A DNA stretch of 64,000 nt from assembly GCA_024867545.1 (NCBI GenBank), contig JANFNE010000038.1:1-64000 (forward strand), read 5' to 3'. The position numbers were made by a program, and so were the translations under genes. Origin of the DNA: Phytopythium helicoides. Taxonomy: Eukaryota > Oomycota > Peronosporomycetes > Pythiales > Pythiaceae. This document shows positions 10,525 through 20,598 of the stretch, in pieces. The notes under the pieces are model-generated. The model searched no databases. It was given only the letters and a program-made list of their open reading frames with translations, and was not told the DNA's origin. Numbering within the stretch: position 1 is the stretch's first letter; every line of letters begins with the position of its first letter.

Positions 10525-12755
10525 TCACGGCGTCGACTCCACCGCGCTTAGCCCGATAAAAAATTTCGACGCGGCTGCCAGCGTCGCGCTGTCGGCGTCC
10601 ACGCTCGGCTCCAACGCCGCTGACACCGCCGCACGCTTCTCCTTGGCAGCCTCGTGCCGCAGGTCGTCACGCACCATCTCAAACATCTTGTTGCTCACCT
10701 GCAAAGATCGCAGCGCGTCTTGCAACGTGTCAATGTCATTGCGGTACCCGGCGTTCTCGTCACGCTTCTCGTCCAGCTGCTGCGTCAGTCGTGTCACGCG
10801 CTGCTTGTACTGGTGCAGCTCACGTTGCAGTGCCACGAAGATTGCCACATACTGCGATCGCAGTGCTTCCACGTCCATGCCCTTCTTGACCTCGTCGCTC
10901 GCGTCATCGCTCTCCATAAAGTCCTTGATCGCGTCGTCAATGCAGCTCGGATCAATCTCGAGTGGGACGCTCGCGTCTTTCTCTGGCTTTGCATCAAAGT
11001 CGCTGTCTTCGTCGCCGCTGTTGCTGCCGTCAAAACTGCCGCGAGGCGTGCTCCCATCGCTTCCGATGGCGGAGAGCCGCCGTCGCCGTCGACCTTCCTT
11101 CATCTCCCCCTTGCCCGACTTCTGTTGCGCTGATCGTGAGTCTTCGATCATCTCGACGATCTGCAGGTCCGGAATGTCCATGATAGAGATACGCTTGGGC
11201 TCGCGCGGCATGATCTGGTACTGAAGACCCATCTTCATGCCGTTGCCAATGAGCGCCTCCGCATCCAGGAGCAATGATTCATCCCATTCATCTCCAAAAA
11301 AGCTTTTTGCTCCACTCAGACTGCTGGTGATACTCAGCTTGCGTCGTGGACGTTCGTCGTCCATAAAGTCTTCATTCTCATCGTCGTCAACTTCTTGGAG
11401 TTCTTCGGTGAAAGGTGCGTCGGGGGAAGACGCATTCAGACCAAAAGCGCCACCTCGGTTCCACGGCAAGTCGTACGATGGAACCGGAGCCACAACCTCT
11501 TGGGCCTGGCCGAAAGCAAGAGATGGCGTGTACAAACTCAGCATACAACTCAGCCCTAACAACCCGCCAAAACTAGTACTGACACCTACGGGTTGCTCGA
11601 GAGGCTGTTGCTGATGCTTTTGAGAAGCCTCACGCTCCGCGAGTGTGCGGAGCGTGAGCATGGGTGACAGCCCACGCGCAACCACCTCGTGCGTAGCATC
11701 GTTCTCAACAGCTACCTTGCAGAACGCACGGAGCGTGAGCACGATGATATCGCGCACGAGGTTGGACTCGGCACGGAGTCGAACAAAGCTTTCCTCATTG
11801 AAGTAGAGGCAAAACTCGTTGGGCGAGTTGGGCGTCACTTCAAGCTGCAACACAGGGAGGAGAGGTTGAGAAATCGAACTTTGGTACATCGCTCGCCAAG
11901 AAATCCGACGAGCATTTACCTTGATTTCGGGTGTGTAGAGGCTCTCGAACGGCGGTAGGAGGGACGACTCGCACGTCAGACGCACTCTTCTGTCATCAAT
12001 CAGCAGCGTCCAGCTCTCCTGTTGATCACGAAGCGAAATATCAGCACAATGGAGCGAAGATTTCGAGTTGGTTTGATGAGAATGAACGCACCCGAAGCTC
12101 CTCGCTCTCTGGATACTCGCTGTTGTTTCGGACAGCAACACTTTGCAGACCCTAGTTACGGCCAGGTAGCGATTAGCATGGCAAAACCAGCAGTGCCAAC
12201 AATAGAAATGCAGCTCCCACGCACCATGAAGAGCACGGACTTTCGCTCGAGGTACATCTCGACCTTGCTGCGCACCTCCGGGTCTTCCTTGATGGGTCCA
12301 TACTCAAGCATCTTGGTCTTGACGACGTCCTCGTCCTCGATCATGACCTTTGCGAGTATCCTTGCGCCAATGTCGTCGGCCGATGGCGTGAAGAACTCGT
12401 CGCAAGCGCCGGGGATGACCTGGAAGTCGTCGTGCTCGTCGAAGGCGCGGAACCACTGCACCGAGACGGGGTAGCAGCAGTAGTCGCTGCGCAGCGGGCG
12501 GCCGAGGTACGTGAGCATGTTCATGTGCGTGTGGTGCATGCCGCCCTGCAGCACGCAGTTCTCGAGCACGCGCGCCACGGAGCAGTCGCCCACGCTCTCG
12601 CAACGGTCCGACCAGTGCAGGAACGCGGGGTTCTCGGCCTCGGCGGCGCTGCTGGCCTCGGACAGCGTGGCCGTCGACTGCGACGGGTGGCTGGCGCGAG
12701 GCGACGGGTGCGAGGACACGCCGCGGCGCACAGCCTCGACCCAGCGGCTCTTCAT
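10525..12755 (-). CDS. AIR9/A9-domain-like protein with C-terminal coiled coil (4 exons)
   Basis: Exons 12755-12225, 12151-12092, 12018-11920 and 11844-10525 give 669 residues; introns are 73, 73 and 75 bases. I start at MKSRWVEAV; an ATG further up (12911) is less convincing. Residues about 60-145 hold an Ig-like repeat resembling the A9 repeats of plant and trypanosomatid AIR9: VSVQWFRAF, then VIPGACDEFFTPSADDIG. Residues about 175-300 form a globular region rich in strands (SWTLLIDDRRVRLTCESS), possibly PH-like and possibly matching the conserved AIR9 C-terminal module. The middle is acidic and low in complexity. The last 130 residues are coiled coil. AIR9 binds microtubules in plants; the same role here is inference. 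The third intron keeps frame and has no stop, so retention would add 25 residues. Confidence 0.6.
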
Positions 12756-13200
12756 GGCGGGCGGAGCGCCGACGCCGAGCCGATCGCCAGGAAGATTGCT
12801 ACGCCGCGCTAATTTTACGACACTCCTTTTCCGGCGAAAGGAGTCAGTGAGAACCCGCACAGCGCATACCGCAGGCGTACCGGTAATTGATAGGTGCGAG
12901 ACGTTATCCAACGATGCAGAGATCGAGTGGGTAAGGATTTTGGCAAACTAATGCCGCCAAAAGTGTGTTGGCTTTTGGTACTGATGACAAATAGCTCGAC
13001 GGACTTTATACCGAGTTGGATGCACAAGCATTTGGTCGTTTGGCTTCAAGCCCCACCGCGACAGACACTCGAGGCGGCGTAATGTCAATGAATATTGGTA
13101 GGCTTGACAGCTTAGCCACATAGAAAAAGACTGAACACGACGTATGCACACAAGTGCTTTCGTGTTGATCCCATCGCCTACGCTCCGCCTCGCTAGGCGT
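12756..13200. other. Intergenic region
   Basis: About 445 bases upstream of the AIR9-like gene and downstream of the kinase relic. It is presumably promoter sequence. I see no gene. Confidence 0.45.
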
Positions 13201-13534
13201 CTATGACAGCATTCGGAAAACCGACTTTAGCACAAATGCAGCTTGAGTGGCCGTCGGACGCATACTCGGGTCGGCATTCATGCAATCTCGACCAAGTTGC
13301 GCAACAACAGCAGGCAAGTTTTTGCCTGAGAATCTGAATCTTGTCGAGAATTAGGATTGAAACCAAGTGAAGGTGCGCGCTCCAAAGCAAGCCAAAAGCA
13401 AACATGTTGGAGCGCTCATCTTTACGTCCGCTCCGGACTACCTCGGGCGGCATCCAGATGGGGTCTTTAACTCTTGCCCCAAAGTCTCCAGCAGCCAACT
13501 TCGCGCCAATGCTGTGGGTCAGATACACAAACAT
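13201..13534 (-). pseudogene. Decayed protein kinase C-lobe
   Basis: On the minus strand one frame reads DFGARVKDPIWMPPEVV, then DERSNMFAFGLL, which is the activation segment and helix F of a TKL kinase (compare GTCLWMAPEVV and EKADVFSFGAVL in the fusion genes at 15.7-19.9 kb). The frame then shifts. The next frame reads DCMNADPSMRPTATQAA and ends at a stop at 13201-13203, which is the normal C-terminal helix of the same kinases. About 30 residues between these parts are missing or scrambled, and no catalytic loop can be read upstream. This is a relic and not a gene. The family resemblance and strand tie it to the neighbouring PLAC8-kinase cluster. Confidence 0.6.
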
Positions 13535-14275
13535 TCGACGCCAAGCTCTCTTCTACTCAGTTGGCAAGCTTCAAGATGGAGCTCAAGCGACTGCTCACCG
13601 CAGTTCACGACCCAGGGCCACGCGCTTGAGGGACTACCGCGCGAGAAGATCAAGGCGAAGACACAACCTCTCGTGATCAAGAACAGCTGGACCCAGGCAT
13701 TCGCGAAATCCAAGGACCATGCCTCGGCTTCAGCTGCGTGTCCAAGCTCAAGATTTTCACGGAGGCTCAAGCGGTGGCTCCATCGGACGCTTGCGAAAAC
13801 CAAGCTGCGTCTGTGTGTCTGCAGCTCAGCCACACTCGAGAGCTGGGCCGATGAGCGAGTGCCGTGTGCTAGCGAAACCAAATAACGCTCGCGACGTTCA
13901 AATTGACGACTTCAGCACGAGAGCGACGTCGAGGGGGTGCGTCTTCGTAACTTCGGTCGACATGTGCGGCCAGCCAGCTTCTTCCGGGACTACAGCGGGG
14001 CGTCTCAGACGTATGCGGTCGAGCAGACGCTAGTCTCTCGATGCACGGCGCAGTGTTCCGCACTCTCCGTGAAAGCTACATGTATCTAGTTCGATATAGT
14101 GTAGTTTTTTAGACACCAAGCAACCCCAGAATGTATTTGCGCTATTCGCTTGGTACACAACTGCTCTCGTGTTTCGAGAACTTGATGCCAACGTTTTGAC
14201 CATCTTGTCTCGAGGATGTTGCCTGAGCAATGCAAGTGTGCATAGAACAAATCAAAGGCATCTTGTGCCACCCAG
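13535..14275. other. Intergenic region, possibly further kinase decay
   Basis: About 740 bases between the kinase relic and the PLAC8-only gene. Minus-strand frames are broken, and only weak kinase-like words appear. A TACATGTA palindrome lies at 14077-14084. No intact gene was seen. Confidence 0.4.
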
Positions 14276-15064
14276 CTAGGCATAGTGCACGGCCGGGTTC
14301 CGATTCGCATTCGCGTTGGGATCATAGGCGGGCAGCGAGTCCACGGGGCTGAAGTCACAGCTGTTGGGTTTGTAGCTCTTGACGTGGGTCGCTACTTGTG
14401 CGATCGAGCAGCACGTGCAACACAGCGCCATGCAACAGTCACCACAGCCGCTCCCTGGCAGCTGGAAGCGAAGACGCGTCTGATTGCGGATGTGCCACAC
14501 GAACAGGAAGACGGCGACCTCGGCCAGGAACGAAAGCGCGCTGAAGATGCCGTACAAAGCTCCAAACGTGTGGGTCGAGTAGTAGCAGTAATAGTAGTCG
14601 AAATAGTAGTCGTAGTCGCACAGCTCCTCGCCGTCCAATTGCAGGTAGTAGAAACGGTAGGAGACCAGCGAGCTCACGATCCACTCGACGGCGTACAGAC
14701 AGGCAAAGACGCTCAGCGTGGCTGCGAACGACATGATACCGAGTCGAGACGCGATCTGCGCGAGCGAGACACAAGGGCAAAAGGTTGACATGGCACAGTT
14801 AGGCACCACGTCGGTGCAGCAACCACACAGATCAGCGTCCCATTGTCCAGTGCGCACTCCGGTGACTTGGGTGACGGCTGGAGTTGGTGGGTGGGCCACG
14901 TATGCGTTGCTTGGTTGTTGATAAGCCACTGGAGGCGGCATCGCGCGGATTGGAGCTTGGGGAGGGCGGCTCATGTCGGCCGAGTAGCCTTGAGCGACGG
15001 GCTCACCATAGTACACACCGACAGGTGAAAGCGGAGGCTCGCCCTTCTGGAAGTTCTCGGACAT
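14276..15064 (-). CDS. PLAC8-family cysteine-rich membrane protein
   Basis: One exon, 262 residues, starting at MSENFQKGEPP; the frame is open further up, but this start lines up with those of the two sister genes. The first 80 residues are proline/tyrosine-rich. The PLAC8 signature follows: WDADLCGCCTD, then FCPCVSLAQIASRLGI, and CCMALCCTCCSIAQVATHV near 205-225. Two hydrophobic segments (about 118-142 and 165-190) flank a tyrosine-rich loop. PLAC8 proteins act at membranes in cell-size control and metal transport in plants and animals. This copy stops after DSLPAYDPNANANRNPAVHYA, exactly where the sister genes continue into a kinase domain, and a kinase relic lies about 750 bases further on the same strand. 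Confidence 0.85.
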   Translation of the reverse strand: MSENFQKGEPPLSPVGVYYGEPVAQGYSADMSRPPQAPIRAMPPPVAYQQPSNAYVAHPPTPAVTQVTGVRTGQWDADLCGCCTDVVPNCAMSTFCPCVSLAQIASRLGIMSFAATLSVFACLYAVEWIVSSLVSYRFYYLQLDGEELCDYDYYFDYYYCYYSTHTFGALYGIFSALSFLAEVAVFLFVWHIRNQTRLRFQLPGSGCGDCCMALCCTCCSIAQVATHVKSYKPNSCDFSPVDSLPAYDPNANANRNPAVHYA

Positions 15065-15724
15065 CGCAGCTTCAGTTGAGGAGTTGCTCGGCTTGAGTTT
15101 GTGCTTGACGATGCGTTTTGAAAAGTGGCGGAGCGACTGAGTGGTGTTTCCGAGATCGACAGGTACATGTAACGAAGGAGCAAGCGGTTGCCTGACCTGC
15201 CGCATGCCCCACGGGAGGACACACACATGGTTCTTGTAGAGTACGCACTAGGTTCATGTTGGGTCCACGTCTTTGCCTCGGTGGTGCTGCACGAGATTAA
15301 ACCGTTCTTCTTTTCTCGTTTTGCTTTCTCGTTTTGGTCTCTTTCTTTCCGGGTTTCCCTTCTTTAGCGCTGCTCTCTGCAGAAATCCCGCTGTTCGTGC
15401 GTGTCTGCCATGCCAAGTGGCTTTTCAGACTGCACTTCAACGTTGCATATTCACAAATGAGTGTCCATCGAGCCGCTGTCTTTGTGTTGGAGTCGTGGAG
15501 TGTCTGACGATACTGGGAGTGGTTTGTTCAAGGGCACCGCCCACCATCCTTTTCGGGTGCAAGACCACTAGGCAGTGCTGGCTTGCTACCTTTTATAATG
15601 TTCAGCTTTTGCTTGCGCCTCGATAAGGATTCAATATCGCATCGCTGCTGATTGAGGCGCTTCCAAAAACAATCAATACACAAAGAGCCTAAGACGTGCG
15701 ATTAGACCGCGATCCGATGCGTAT
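15065..15724. other. Intergenic region
   Basis: About 660 bases between two minus-strand genes, holding the PLAC8-only gene's promoter. A TACATGTA palindrome lies 100 bases before its ATG. An open plus-strand frame at 15273-15626 is cysteine-rich but shows no domain, and I do not call it. Confidence 0.5.
15164..15171. promoter_or_regulatory. TACATGTA palindrome
   Basis: A perfect 8-base palindrome 100 bases upstream of the PLAC8-only start codon. Two more copies lie at 14077 and 20261, all around this gene cluster. It may be a transcription factor site. Confidence 0.35.
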
Positions 15725-17623
15725 TTACATCCTAGATAGCTTCATCAGCTTATACGCTGCTTCGGCAGCAGTAGGTCGTCTTGCTGGGTCAACATTGATA
15801 CATGACAACGCCAGCTGGAGTAGCTCTGGGTGCATGTTGGAAGAAAACTCCAATCGAAGCTTCCCCATCAACACCAACTGCATCACAGCCATGTCAGGAA
15901 GCGTATCGCCACTGCCTCGACGACGAGCATCCTCGTATGGCAACTCGTTCGTATCCAGCTCCGATAGCACCGCTCCAAAAGAAAACACATCCGCCTTCTC
16001 GTCATACCGCTCACCCATCACAACCTCCGGAGCCATCCACAAACACGTCCCCACGCCCGCCGTCAACGTGCGATCCATGCGAATCTGAGACGCACCAAAG
16101 TCCGTCACCTTCGCTTGGAGCTGTGCAGTCAGCAAAATGTTGCGAGACTTGAGGTCACGATGTAGTACTGGCTGCTCGAGCGAGTGCATGTAAGTCAGTG
16201 CGTGCGCCACCTCCATGGCGATTCGAAGCTTGGTCGAGTCGATGCCTCGTGGGTAGCCTTGGTCTTTGTAATGCGTCAGCAACGTACGCAGATCGCCTCC
16301 ATCGGCGAACTCCGCGACAGAATACAACTCACTCAACGACTCCCATGCGACGCCGACGAACTGCACAATGTTTGGGTGGTCCAGTGTCGCCGCCAACTTG
16401 ATCTCCGATAGGAACGCGTTGATGTGCTTCATGTCCTTGCGGTTGGCGTAGAGCAGCATCTTGACGGCGACGGATCGGTCTCTGTATACGCCTCTGTAGA
16501 CTTCTCCGTTACCACCTTGGCTGAGTCGCTCAATGAGTTGGACGTTGCTGAATGGGATCCGCGCGGCGACGATGACGGGGTCTTCCCACAGTCCAGCGCC
16601 GGTAGAGCTAGTTGCGGATGGTCTGCTGGCTGAAGAAGACGACGATTTGCCGGTTGGGATCGATCGTGAATGGGTTGTCGATGGTCTTGAGATTGTTGAT
16701 TGTGCGGTGGGTGGTGTGTTGTATGCTCGGCGTTGGGCTTGGATGTCGATGACATGCTCTTGGCGCTGCTGACCCTGTTGTAGGTGGTTCCCTAATGTGC
16801 TACTGTACGGTGGAGGTGCGGGAGCATACTCATTGATGTTTTGTGCTGCTGGTACGTGAACTGGGAATCCGTGTTCTGGTGCCTCTGGGCTATACGCAGG
16901 GAGGGCGTCAACTGGTCCTAGGTCGCACGAGCCTGGTCGATAGCTCTTGATGTGGGTCGCTACTTGAGCGAGTGAGCAACAGGTACAACAGAACGACACA
17001 CAGCAATCGCAGCAGCAATCTCCAGGCAATTGGAAGCGCTTTCGAGTAGCAGTGCGTAGGCGCAGCGCGAACAAAACAGCGATCAGCCCGCACACTACGG
17101 GGATTCCACTCAACACATAGTAGATGCCATTGAAGCCGTGCTCTTGAACGAAGCAATCGCTGCAGCTGTCCATACACGGCGAGCTCCAGTAATCGTAACT
17201 GCAGTAGTCGCTTTCACCCGTCGCAAACGTGTAAGCTCGGTAGGCGACAAGCCCGATCGAAACGAGCTCAGCCAGAAGGAGTACGAGAAAGAAGATGAGC
17301 GTGCAGCCGTACGACATGATCCGAAGTCTCGAGGAGATCTGCGCCATTGTGATACACTGGCAGAATGTGACCGTCAGGCAGTTTGGTGCGTGCGTGCAGC
17401 AGCCGCACAGCCCGGCCTCCCATGCTCCCACACGAACGTCGGAGGACTGCTGGAGGCTGGAGTTGGCCGCAACTTGAGGCGTTGCTGGATGGGGCAGGTA
17501 CACGTTCGATGGCGGTGGGTATGGCATCCCAGCCGTCTGTCGGTATGAGCCGCCATTGTATCCGTAGTAGTAGGGGTCTTCGGGTGGTTGGGTTCCGTCT
17601 TCCTTGGTGTAATAGCTCGCCAT
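15725..17623 (-). CDS. PLAC8-TKL kinase fusion protein, copy A
   Basis: One exon, 632 residues, starting at MASYYTKEDG, which matches the start of copy B. Residues 1-60 are proline/tyrosine-rich. The PLAC8 module spans about 64-230, with cysteine clusters CGCC near 73-76, CQC near 88-90 and CCCDCCVSFCCTCC near 203-216. Two membrane segments lie near 107-130 and 166-190. A serine/proline linker (250-345) leads to a tyrosine-kinase-like (TKL) kinase: glycine loop GGNGEV near 370, VAVK with lysine 388, HRDLKSRN at 488-495, DFG at 508-510 and APE at 531-533, so all catalytic residues are present. The product should be a membrane-anchored kinase with the kinase in the cytosol. It differs from copy B mainly outside the kinase. 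Confidence 0.88.
   Translation of the reverse strand: MASYYTKEDGTQPPEDPYYYGYNGGSYRQTAGMPYPPPSNVYLPHPATPQVAANSSLQQSSDVRVGAWEAGLCGCCTHAPNCLTVTFCQCITMAQISSRLRIMSYGCTLIFFLVLLLAELVSIGLVAYRAYTFATGESDYCSYDYWSSPCMDSCSDCFVQEHGFNGIYYVLSGIPVVCGLIAVLFALRLRTATRKRFQLPGDCCCDCCVSFCCTCCSLAQVATHIKSYRPGSCDLGPVDALPAYSPEAPEHGFPVHVPAAQNINEYAPAPPPYSSTLGNHLQQGQQRQEHVIDIQAQRRAYNTPPTAQSTISRPSTTHSRSIPTGKSSSSSASRPSATSSTGAGLWEDPVIVAARIPFSNVQLIERLSQGGNGEVYRGVYRDRSVAVKMLLYANRKDMKHINAFLSEIKLAATLDHPNIVQFVGVAWESLSELYSVAEFADGGDLRTLLTHYKDQGYPRGIDSTKLRIAMEVAHALTYMHSLEQPVLHRDLKSRNILLTAQLQAKVTDFGASQIRMDRTLTAGVGTCLWMAPEVVMGERYDEKADVFSFGAVLSELDTNELPYEDARRRGSGDTLPDMAVMQLVLMGKLRLEFSSNMHPELLQLALSCINVDPARRPTAAEAAYKLMKLSRM
15831..16758. 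repeat. Direct repeat, copy A (kinase half of fusion gene A)
   Basis: Aligns without gaps at a constant offset of 2404 bases with 18235-19162. Outside a diverged block at about 15896-15930 I see only two differences up to 16750 (16511 and 16514), plus one at 16752. The PLAC8 halves of the same genes are clearly diverged. Confidence 0.9.
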
Positions 17624-18122
17624 GACTTGCGCAAAGCTCCAGGCGGCCGCGCTTGAGTGGTCTAAAGAGTATTCCGGAATGAAGTCAGCAGTTGCAACAC
17701 CACTTTCTAGAAACAAAGCACCGGCTGTTGGTAGCGGCACAGGTGCTCTTCGATCAAAGGAAAGTCTCTACTGATTCAGCACGTACCACATGAAACGACT
17801 TGCTGTCCGAGCAGCAAAGCAACGAGACCGATCATGTTGAACCCAACTCCATGCCAAGCAGCTGGTGCAGTAGTGGGATCTCAGCCCAGCCAAATGCACA
17901 CGAAGTGTATAGCCAAGTGATTCGATAGACAAGAAGTGTGCCGCAAGAGAAAGCTTCAGCTCCAGTGCCACTCGGCATGTTGGCGATGCTCTGGCTCCTC
18001 TTGTCCACGTGCTCGCTGAACTTTTCCAATTGCCACCATCGATAACAGAAATCAACGTTTTACTTGATTGATGGCAAATTCAAACATGCATGGACGCAAC
18101 ATGTATTGGCGATCGTTCATAT
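17624..18122. other. Intergenic region
   Basis: About 500 bases between the two fusion genes, holding the promoter of copy A and the 3' end of copy B. A copy of the nonamer CATGTTGAA lies at 17833-17841. No gene was seen. Confidence 0.5.
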
Positions 18123-19937
18123 TCAATTCACTGCCTTCAGCACCTTACTCAGTCTGTACGCTGCTTCAGCAGCAGTTGGTCGTCGCTTCGGGTCGGCCTC
18201 AATGCAGTCGTGCGCTAACTGCAACAGCTCCGGGTGCATGTTGGAAGAAAACTCCAATCGAAGCTTCCCCATCAACACCAACTGCATCACAGCCATGTCT
18301 GGTAGCATCTCGTCTCCTTCACGCTGACGGGCGTCCTCGTATGGCAACTCGTTCGTATCCAGCTCCGATAGCACCGCTCCAAAAGAAAACACATCCGCCT
18401 TCTCGTCATACCGCTCACCCATCACAACCTCCGGAGCCATCCACAAACACGTCCCCACGCCCGCCGTCAACGTGCGATCCATGCGAATCTGAGACGCACC
18501 AAAGTCCGTCACCTTCGCTTGGAGCTGTGCAGTCAGCAAAATGTTGCGAGACTTGAGGTCACGATGTAGTACTGGCTGCTCGAGCGAGTGCATGTAAGTC
18601 AGTGCGTGCGCCACCTCCATGGCGATTCGAAGCTTGGTCGAGTCGATGCCTCGTGGGTAGCCTTGGTCTTTGTAATGCGTCAGCAACGTACGCAGATCGC
18701 CTCCATCGGCGAACTCCGCGACAGAATACAACTCACTCAACGACTCCCATGCGACGCCGACGAACTGCACAATGTTTGGGTGGTCCAGTGTCGCCGCCAA
18801 CTTGATCTCCGATAGGAACGCGTTGATGTGCTTCATGTCCTTGCGGTTGGCGTAGAGCAGCATCTTGACGGCGACGGATCGGTCTCTGTATACGCCTCTG
18901 TAGACTTCTCCGTTGCCGCCTTGGCTGAGTCGCTCAATGAGTTGGACGTTGCTGAATGGGATCCGCGCGGCGACGATGACGGGGTCTTCCCACAGTCCAG
19001 CGCCGGTAGAGCTAGTTGCGGATGGTCTGCTGGCTGAAGAAGACGACGATTTGCCGGTTGGGATCGATCGTGAATGGGTTGTCGATGGTCTTGAGATTGT
19101 TGATTGTGCGGTGGGTGGTGTGTTGTATGCTCGGCGTTGGGCTTGGATGTCGATGGCATGCTGATGACGCTGCCCATGTGCATCAAGTCTCGGATCAGGT
19201 CTTGATGGGGGCTGGTTGCTTCGTGCTGGGACCGCTGCCGTCGTCGTAGCACCTTGAACCGAGTACGCTGGAAGAGTGTCGACCGGACCAAAAGCGCAAC
19301 TTCCTGGCGTGTAGCTCTTGATGTGAGTCGCAACCTGGGCGATCGAGCAGCAGCCACAGCAGAACGCCATCCAGAAGTCTCCGCATCCGCTCCCTGGCAG
19401 CTGGAAGCGCGTGCGCGTCACGCTGCGCAGCCGCCAAATGTAAAGCGATACAACAATCGAGCAGAGGATTGCCACGACGCACAGGATGGCGTACGTGGAT
19501 CCAAAGCTCTCGGAACCGTAGTAGCAATCGTAGCCGTAGTAGTCATAGGTGCAGAGGTATTCTTCGCTTCCCGTGACCGTCGCGATACGGTAAACGACGA
19601 TGCCGAACGGGATGTACTCGGCGAGCACGAGCAGCAGGAACAACGTTATAGCAACTCCAAAGGGGAGCAGCCCAAGCCTCGCCGAGGTCTGTGCAATGGT
19701 CACGCACGGACAGAACGTGGCCATGAGGCAGTTGGGCACGTTCTCGCAGCAGCCGCACAGCTGCGAGTCCCAGAGCCCCACTCGCACTCCATCGGCTCCT
19801 CCTGCCGCGTTCGGTGTCGGGCCGTGCGGCTGGTAGGCTCCAGGCGGCGACATGGCGCGCAGTCCTCCTGCTGGTCTCGGTGGTTCGTTGCCAACAAAGA
19901 AGTAGGGCTCCTCCTCGTCCTTGCGGTAGCTCGCCAT
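18123..19937 (-). CDS. PLAC8-TKL kinase fusion protein, copy B
   Basis: One exon, 604 residues, starting at MASYRKDEEEP. It has the same layout as copy A: short proline-rich head, PLAC8 module (LWDSQLCGCCENVPNC, then FCPCVTIAQTSARLGL, later FCCGCCSIAQVATHIKSY), two membrane segments, a serine-rich linker, and a TKL kinase with VAVKML, HRDLKSRN, DFGAS and WMAPEV. From AIDIQAQRRAYNTPP to the activation segment the protein is essentially identical to copy A. The two differ again in a short loop after YEDAR and in the last 25 residues. The PLAC8 half is much less alike than the kinase half, which argues for conversion or recombination between the copies after duplication. Confidence 0.88.
   Translation of the reverse strand: MASYRKDEEEPYFFVGNEPPRPAGGLRAMSPPGAYQPHGPTPNAAGGADGVRVGLWDSQLCGCCENVPNCLMATFCPCVTIAQTSARLGLLPFGVAITLFLLLVLAEYIPFGIVVYRIATVTGSEEYLCTYDYYGYDCYYGSESFGSTYAILCVVAILCSIVVSLYIWRLRSVTRTRFQLPGSGCGDFWMAFCCGCCSIAQVATHIKSYTPGSCAFGPVDTLPAYSVQGATTTAAVPARSNQPPSRPDPRLDAHGQRHQHAIDIQAQRRAYNTPPTAQSTISRPSTTHSRSIPTGKSSSSSASRPSATSSTGAGLWEDPVIVAARIPFSNVQLIERLSQGGNGEVYRGVYRDRSVAVKMLLYANRKDMKHINAFLSEIKLAATLDHPNIVQFVGVAWESLSELYSVAEFADGGDLRTLLTHYKDQGYPRGIDSTKLRIAMEVAHALTYMHSLEQPVLHRDLKSRNILLTAQLQAKVTDFGASQIRMDRTLTAGVGTCLWMAPEVVMGERYDEKADVFSFGAVLSELDTNELPYEDARQREGDEMLPDMAVMQLVLMGKLRLEFSSNMHPELLQLAHDCIEADPKRRPTAAEAAYRLSKVLKAVN
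18235..19162. repeat. Direct repeat, copy B (kinase half of fusion gene B)
   Basis: Partner of 15831-16758, same orientation and same length. The homology stops sharply inside the linker region of the gene (after the codons for the AIDIQAQ segment) and near the last 25 codons, so the repeat covers only part of each gene. Confidence 0.9.
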
Positions 19938-20598
19938 GGTCGCTCGATTAACTGTCAGCGGAATGGCGAGTGGACCCACCACCGCTGGACCAAAGACCAG
20001 GCGAGCAGCCGAGTGAACCTAAAGCGGCAGTGCAGCGCCGCCGATCGAACGGTTCGCAGTGCTCGTGGCTTGGTTCCAGTATGTCGTCCGTTCAAAAATC
20101 CATCCCCCCGTGTTGGGTACATGTTGAAGTTGGCCGCTCAGTTCTGAACACAAAAACGAGTCAGTTGGGACGGTCGTGTGATCCACTCGACATTGTTCAC
20201 ATAAGAAAGGAACACGTGATTTGACTTGCGTCGCTGTTGCGATGCGATCGACTCCTGCTTTACATGTAGTTTGATGGAGATGCATTCTTCTCAAGATGAG
20301 CGCAAAACGAGTCTTTCAAACAGATCAATTGCTCATCCCAACAGTTGAAGCAAACAGTAGTCCCGACTTTTGATCTTGCATGCACACCGCTAGCCTCTGT
20401 GTATGATAACCTACGACTTATTGGTGGCTGCTCAAGCTCAGTCATATGCCAGTTAGGTGACGCAAACTAAACTCTCAAACACTAACCAGGCGTTATCAAT
20501 CATGTGTTCGCCACCTTATTTGAGGGCCATATCTTTAGCTTGAAGGGTCGCATAAAGCGGATCCATTGACATGGAGTGACGTCAGATCCGAGGCGGCG
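19938..20598. other. Intergenic region between divergent genes
   Basis: About 660 bases between fusion gene B and the STIMATE-family gene. It holds CATGTTGAA at 20120-20128 and TACATGTA at 20261-20268. Short frames on both strands have no visible domain. It probably holds two promoters. Confidence 0.5.
20261..20268. promoter_or_regulatory. TACATGTA palindrome
   Basis: A perfect palindrome 324 bases before the start codon of fusion gene B and 331 bases before the STIMATE-family gene. Same word as at 15164 and 14077. Confidence 0.3.

Noticed and set aside
13700..13800. Minus-strand words resembling the kinase catalytic loop
   Set aside because: The match is weak and too far from the activation segment to fit a normal kinase, so I did not extend the relic to it.
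15273..15626. 117-codon plus-strand open frame, cysteine- and phenylalanine-rich
   Set aside because: No domain, no initiator at a sensible distance; probably chance in a gap.
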